DNA of 64,000 bases, from NCBI GenBank assembly GCA_964343605.1, contig CAYFKJ010000001.1, forward strand, positions 930,001 through 994,000. The letters are read 5' to 3'. This stretch comes from CAYFKJ01 sp964343605. GTDB lineage: Bacteria > Pseudomonadota > Alphaproteobacteria > UBA2966. A program made the position numbers and the translations under genes. Below are positions 60,169 through 64,000 of this stretch, one piece after another. The notes below the pieces were generated by a model. That model had not been told where the DNA came from. It ran no database searches and saw only the letters and a program-made list of their open reading frames with translations. The stretch's first letter is position 1. Each line of letters begins with the position of its first letter.

Positions 60169-62901
60169 TCAGTCCGCGGCCTTTGCCGTCGCCTGCAGCA
60201 AGCTCCAGACGGTATCGAACGGCACCTGCTCGAAGACGCCGTCCTCGTTGGCATCCTTCAACAGGCTGAGGGCCTGAACCTGAGCTTCGTTACCGCCGGC
60301 CTTGTCCTCCAGAAGCTTCAGGGCCTCGCCGAAACTGATCTCCCGCTTCTTCTTGGTGCCGAGGTTGTCGCGCACCAGCTTGGAGAGTTGTTCGGCCATT
60401 TCCTTGAATTGCCCCGTCCGGTAGGGCTTGCCGAAGATGCCACGGATGCCGTTGCTGGCGAAGCGGCTGCGCAAGCCCTCCGGCAACGACTGGGCAACCC
60501 CTTCCAACACCTCGCCCAGCGAGAATCCTGACGTGAACATGCCGCGGATGGTATCGACGGTGTCGTCGTTGCCGCCGCCGTACATGCGGATCTGGGCCTG
60601 ACTGAGGGCGTTGCCCATGGCCTTGGCCTGGTCGATATGGACGTCGCGCTCGGCCTCGATATGCAGTTTCGACAGCTCAAGGAAAGTGGCGGCCTCGTTG
60701 TACTTTTTGAGCGCCTCGGCCTTGGCCTCCATGCCGTTGGCTTCGGCCTCCAGCATGCGCTGGGTATTGTCGACCCTGAGCGATTCCACCTCGGCTTCGG
60801 CGCGGCCGCGCGCCGCAGCCTCCTTCTCGATGCCCTCGGCGCTGATCTTCTGCGCCTCGCTTGTCGCCTTGGCCCGGATCAGGGTGGCATCCGATTCCTT
60901 GGCGGCGGACTCTTTACGCGCCTCCGCGCCCGTAACCATATGCATGCGGGCGATGTCGGCTTGGGCTTCCTCCGAGATCTTCGCAGCTTCAGCCTCACGC
61001 TCGGCCTGGATGCGCTCGATTTCCTTCATACGCTCAGCATCAGCGATCTTGCGTACGCTCTCCGCGTTGTGCTCGGCCTTCTCCTTGTCGGCCGTCACCT
61101 TGAGGCGTTTGATTTCCGCTTCTTCCAGTTCGCGGGTTTTGTTGACCAGGACGATCTCGCGGTCGCGTTCCTCCTTTTCGCGCGCCAGATACCGCAGGAT
61201 GTCGGCTTTCTCCCTCTCCTGCTCCTTGGCGATGACCTTGATTTCGCGATCTTTCTCCTCCAGTTCAACCGCCAGTTCCTGGCGAACCTTGGCCTGTTTG
61301 AGCTCCTCCTCCTTGGCCACCAGCGCGATGTCGCGGTCGCGTTCCTCCTGTTCGCGGGCGAGTTGGCGCCTGATCTCGGCTGCCTCGCGCGCCTTGCTCT
61401 CGTCGATGATGGCCGCCTCCATCTGGATGCGGGCCTGCTCGAGCGCCTGTTCCTTGGTGATCTCCTCCTGTTCGACTTCCCAGCGTCGGTCGAGGATGAT
61501 GCGTTGTTTTTCACTGAGGACGCGGGCCTTCTCGGCGGCAACCTCTTGCTCCTGCTTGACGACGGCGAAGGCCTCGTCCTTGTCGATGTTGAGCACTTTG
61601 AGCTTGGTGTCGAGAGAGCGTTTGCGCACGGTGAGCGAAACCTCCTCGGTCGCCTTGTGGCGGGCGTCGCGGGCTACTTCCTCCGATTTCATGACTTCGG
61701 TTTCACGGGCGATTTCAGCCTGCTGTCGCTCCTTCTCCATGGTCGAAAGTTCGATGGCCCGGTCCCGTTCAGCCTGTTCCCGCGCCAGGGTGCGCTGAAT
61801 GTCCGCAATTTCCTCTTCCTTGGCCTTTTCGATCAGTTCGATCTGGCGGTCCTTCTCCGCCTTCTCCAGCGCCAGGTTGCGCTTGATGTTGGCCAGTTCC
61901 TCTTCCCGCGCCTTGGCGATCAGGGCGATTTCCTTGTCGCGTCGCTCTTCTTCAAGCGTCAGGGCACGCTGGATTTCCGAAGATTCGCGCTTCTTGGCTT
62001 CCTCGGTAATCGCCACCTCACGGTCGGTCCTGAGACGCTCGAGTTCGACCTCGTTGGCCAGTTCGCGTTCCTCGACGGAGCGGCGCTGGTCGAGCATGTA
62101 TTTCTGCTTCTCGCCCAGTTGCAGGGCCTGTTCGTTGGAAACGTCCTTGTCCTGCGAAGCGCGGGCAAAGGCCTCCTTGCGTTCGATCTCCAGCAATTCC
62201 AGTTGCGTGTCGAGGTCCTTCTGGCGGATCGCCACGGTGGTTCGTTTCTCCGTGTCGTGCACCTTGCGGCGGGCATCCGAGGTGATGTCGGTGATGATCT
62301 TCAGACCCTCGGCGTCGAAAACGTTGTCGGACTTGAAGTATTCCTTGCTGGTCTGCTCCAGGGTGACGATGGTGACTTCCTCCAGCACCAGACCGTTGGC
62401 CTGGAAGCTGGCGATGACGTTCTCCTTGACCTCCTGGGCGAAGGCGTCGCGGTTCTCGTGGAGTTCACTCAGGGTTTTGGTGGCCGCGTAGCTGCGCAGC
62501 GCGCTGACGACCTTGGCTTCCAGCAAGTTGCGGACCTTGTCGGCATCGAAGGTCTTCTCGCCCAGGCTGCGGCTGGCGGTTAGGAGGTCGTCCTCGGTGC
62601 GGCCGACATGGGCGTACAGTTCCGTCACCACGTCAATGCGGATTTTGTCCGATGTCAGAACCGCCTGATCGCGGGAGCGGCTGACGATCAGCTTGATGGT
62701 TTCAAGCGAGATCCAGGAGACCTCGTGAAAGACCGGCAGCACCAGGGCGCCGCGCCCCAGGCACACCTTGGTGCCGAGGAAACCCGTCCGGATGAAGCCC
62801 ATATTGGCGGGGGCCCGCTTGTAGACCCAGATCGAGATCACATAAAGAATGGCGACAACAATGATCGCCGTGAATATCAGTCCGATCCAAATTTCCAACA
62901 T
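60169..62901 (-). CDS. Giant SPFH/flotillin-like protein with duplicated coiled coil
   Basis: This 910-residue protein has one N-terminal membrane helix (about residues 5-27), an SPFH/band 7 domain (about 30-205) and then a very long charged coiled coil (about 210-770). The coil contains two 200-residue super-repeats in exact register: LDT at 230 and 430, IQR/IRR at 310 and 510. Each super-repeat holds three 29-residue repeats of the form I-x-R-x-L-A-x-E ... E-x-D-R-x-I (starts 310, 339, 368 and 510, 539, 568). An Ala/Glu-rich flotillin-like tail follows (about 640-735), then a globular C-terminus ending in an EF-hand-like loop, DANEDGVF (883-890). Flotillins are about 430-500 residues, so this is nearly double. 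It lies between hyuB and potA on one strand. It probably forms a membrane scaffold. Confidence 0.88.
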   Translation of the reverse strand: MLEIWIGLIFTAIIVVAILYVISIWVYKRAPANMGFIRTGFLGTKVCLGRGALVLPVFHEVSWISLETIKLIVSRSRDQAVLTSDKIRIDVVTELYAHVGRTEDDLLTASRSLGEKTFDADKVRNLLEAKVVSALRSYAATKTLSELHENRDAFAQEVKENVIASFQANGLVLEEVTIVTLEQTSKEYFKSDNVFDAEGLKIITDITSDARRKVHDTEKRTTVAIRQKDLDTQLELLEIERKEAFARASQDKDVSNEQALQLGEKQKYMLDQRRSVEERELANEVELERLRTDREVAITEEAKKRESSEIQRALTLEEERRDKEIALIAKAREEELANIKRNLALEKAEKDRQIELIEKAKEEEIADIQRTLAREQAERDRAIELSTMEKERQQAEIARETEVMKSEEVARDARHKATEEVSLTVRKRSLDTKLKVLNIDKDEAFAVVKQEQEVAAEKARVLSEKQRIILDRRWEVEQEEITKEQALEQARIQMEAAIIDESKAREAAEIRRQLAREQEERDRDIALVAKEEELKQAKVRQELAVELEEKDREIKVIAKEQEREKADILRYLAREKEERDREIVLVNKTRELEEAEIKRLKVTADKEKAEHNAESVRKIADAERMKEIERIQAEREAEAAKISEEAQADIARMHMVTGAEARKESAAKESDATLIRAKATSEAQKISAEGIEKEAAARGRAEAEVESLRVDNTQRMLEAEANGMEAKAEALKKYNEAATFLELSKLHIEAERDVHIDQAKAMGNALSQAQIRMYGGGNDDTVDTIRGMFTSGFSLGEVLEGVAQSLPEGLRSRFASNGIRGIFGKPYRTGQFKEMAEQLSKLVRDNLGTKKKREISFGEALKLLEDKAGGNEAQVQALSLLKDANEDGVFEQVPFDTVWSLLQATAKAAD

Positions 62902-62977
62902 TGTCCCTGCACCTGTTCCTGTGTCTTGTTATCCAGCCTGGAACCCAAATCCTACGCTTTCCCACTCTACGCTTCTC

Positions 62978-64000
62978 TCACGTGGCGACAGACGGCCGCT
63001 CGCCGAAATCAAACAACTCCGCTGGACGCCTGTTCTGCGACAAGCTGTCCCTAAGGTCCGTGGTGCCGCGTCGGTCAAGCTCAAACCTGGCGCCCGTCAG
63101 CACAACGCCGTATTCGTCACGCGCCTTGGCCGGCGACATCAGGCGCCGCGCCACGTCGTTGCGCACGGCTTCCGCCTCGCGCTTCAAGGGATCGCCCCAG
63201 CCGCCGCCGCCGGCCGTGCGGAAGATGATGCGGTCGCCGGGTCTGACATGGACGTCGTCGATCTTGGAGGGCAACGGTTCCCTGTCGCCGCCCTTGCGCA
63301 CGATGAATTTTTCCGAACACGCGCCCGGCTTGCCGCCTAAAATACCCCAGGGTTGGGTCAGATGCCGGTCGTCGTGGATCGATACCCGGCCTTCCTCCAG
63401 CACGCGGTAGACCTTTTCCACGCCGTTGCCGCCCCGATGTTCTCCCGCGCCGCCACTGTCGCGAATGCTGACGCAGCCCTCGATCAAGAGCGGGAAGAAG
63501 CTTTCGAGGTATTCGGTGGGGATGTTCTCGAAAAGCGGCCACCACGAATGGCCGTCCATGCCGTCGCCGATGGGCCGGCCGGGAATGCCGCCGTAGAGGA
63601 TTTCCATCAACTGGAAGGGGCGGCCCTCCTTGTCAATGCCGGAGAAAAGGAAATGCGGGCTCGAACCGTAACCCGCGGCGGTCGCCATCTCCGGTGCGTT
63701 GCGGCTGAGCGCCCCGCCCAGCACGTCGAACTGGCGCGACAGCGCATGGGTGCGGCAGCCGAGCGGCGCCGGAAAATCGGGGTGCACCAAAGAGCCCTTG
63801 GGCAGCGTGACGTGAATGAGATCGTAGAAGCCATCGTTGAACAGGATCTGGGGGTCGAACACCATGATCATGTAAACCCCGATGAACATCTTGAACATGC
63901 CCTCGTGCATGTAGAAATTGATCGGTCCCGGCGCCTGGGCCGAAGTGCCGGTCCAGTCGAAATAGGCGTGCTCGCCTTCGCGCCAGACCGTCAGCTTCAT
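62978..64000 (-). CDS. Hydantoinase B/oxoprolinase family subunit (5' end cut by window edge)
   Basis: The frame is open to the window edge, and 340 residues of the C-terminal part are visible. It matches the HyuB family: FDWTGTSAQAPGPINF, HPDFPAPLGCRTHALSR, SVRDS-like ISIRDSGGAGEHRGGNG and RIIFRTAGGGGWGDPL. Full-length members are about 550-580 residues, so roughly 220 N-terminal residues lie outside. With HyuA it hydrolyses hydantoins or 5-oxoproline, using ATP. It is 76 bases upstream of the SPFH gene on the same strand, so they may share a transcript. Confidence 0.9.
   Translation of the reverse strand: MKLTVWREGEHAYFDWTGTSAQAPGPINFYMHEGMFKMFIGVYMIMVFDPQILFNDGFYDLIHVTLPKGSLVHPDFPAPLGCRTHALSRQFDVLGGALSRNAPEMATAAGYGSSPHFLFSGIDKEGRPFQLMEILYGGIPGRPIGDGMDGHSWWPLFENIPTEYLESFFPLLIEGCVSIRDSGGAGEHRGGNGVEKVYRVLEEGRVSIHDDRHLTQPWGILGGKPGACSEKFIVRKGGDREPLPSKIDDVHVRPGDRIIFRTAGGGGWGDPLKREAEAVRNDVARRLMSPAKARDEYGVVLTGARFELDRRGTTDLRDSLSQNRRPAELFDFGERPSVAT

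Noticed and set aside
61113..62214. Repeats considered as an assembly error
   Set aside because: The two 200-residue blocks differ at many residues while keeping exact register, which a collapsed or duplicated assembly would not produce.
60637..62583. 648-codon open frame on the plus strand
   Set aside because: It is the antisense of the repetitive SPFH coiled coil. Its Leu/Gly/Asp-rich pattern simply mirrors the repeats.

Overview
The window is high-GC chromosomal DNA from a flagellated Gram-negative alphaproteobacterium, most likely Rhodospirillales-like. This rests on small families that I know mainly from alphaproteobacteria (DUF2093, DUF3035), a run of lipid A export and assembly genes, an endonuclease-type MutL, a CheZ next to a flagellin, and many CoA-transferase and acyl-CoA dehydrogenase genes. 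It is densely coded: about 55 genes, many with 4-base ATGA overlaps, and no gene-free stretch above 300 bases. I see no rRNA, tRNA, CRISPR array, prophage or insertion sequence.

Region 1 (1-10900): an epoxyqueuosine-reductase-like Fe-S protein (cut by the window edge), a lipid kinase and a molybdopterin oxidoreductase on the minus strand. Divergent from them is the envelope run msbA, a DUF374 acyltransferase, waaA, lpxK, lpxL, then a panE-like reductase.

Region 2 (10900-35600): mostly housekeeping. It holds an M23 peptidase, DUF2093, xseA, purD, an APH-like kinase/SDR/MFS/acyl-CoA dehydrogenase group, tadA, a class I amidotransferase, rluB, rsmD, a GMC oxidoreductase, mutL, pgi, a catalytic/non-catalytic M16 pair, a DUF3035 lipoprotein, lspA, ileS, ribF and a MaoC protein.

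Region 3 (35800-38500): motility. A CheZ with a long Ala/Pro/Glu-rich tail carries three CheY-tether-like peptides. A short flagellin follows, behind a textbook sigma-54 promoter with two upstream palindromes. A small unknown coiled-coil gene converges on it.

Region 4 (38770-54030): acyl-CoA catabolism in two ATGA-coupled or close-packed groups (MaoC/ACAD/CaiB and CaiB/ACAD/alpha-beta hydrolase). After these come a SEL1 protein, an MBL-rhodanese persulfide dioxygenase, an ArsR/SRPBCC pair with a visible operator, a crotonase, a YtoQ protein, a sterol-desaturase-family protein, a PA14 protein, an EthD protein, glutamate dehydrogenase and DUF427.

Region 5 (54020-64000): probable uptake and breakdown of a cyclic amide or pyrimidine-type compound. 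It has a dihydropyrimidinase, a Tat-exported binding protein with two PotB/PotC-type permeases, the PotA-type ATPase on the opposite strand, and a hydantoinase B/oxoprolinase subunit. Between HyuB and PotA, on the same strand, lies a 910-residue membrane-anchored SPFH (flotillin-like) protein. Its coiled coil is built from two register-perfect 200-residue super-repeats, each ending in three 29-residue repeats. This gene and the multi-tether CheZ are the most unusual items. Two inverted-repeat elements of one family sit at convergent gene junctions, and a third, unrelated one lies between the two CoA-transferase groups.
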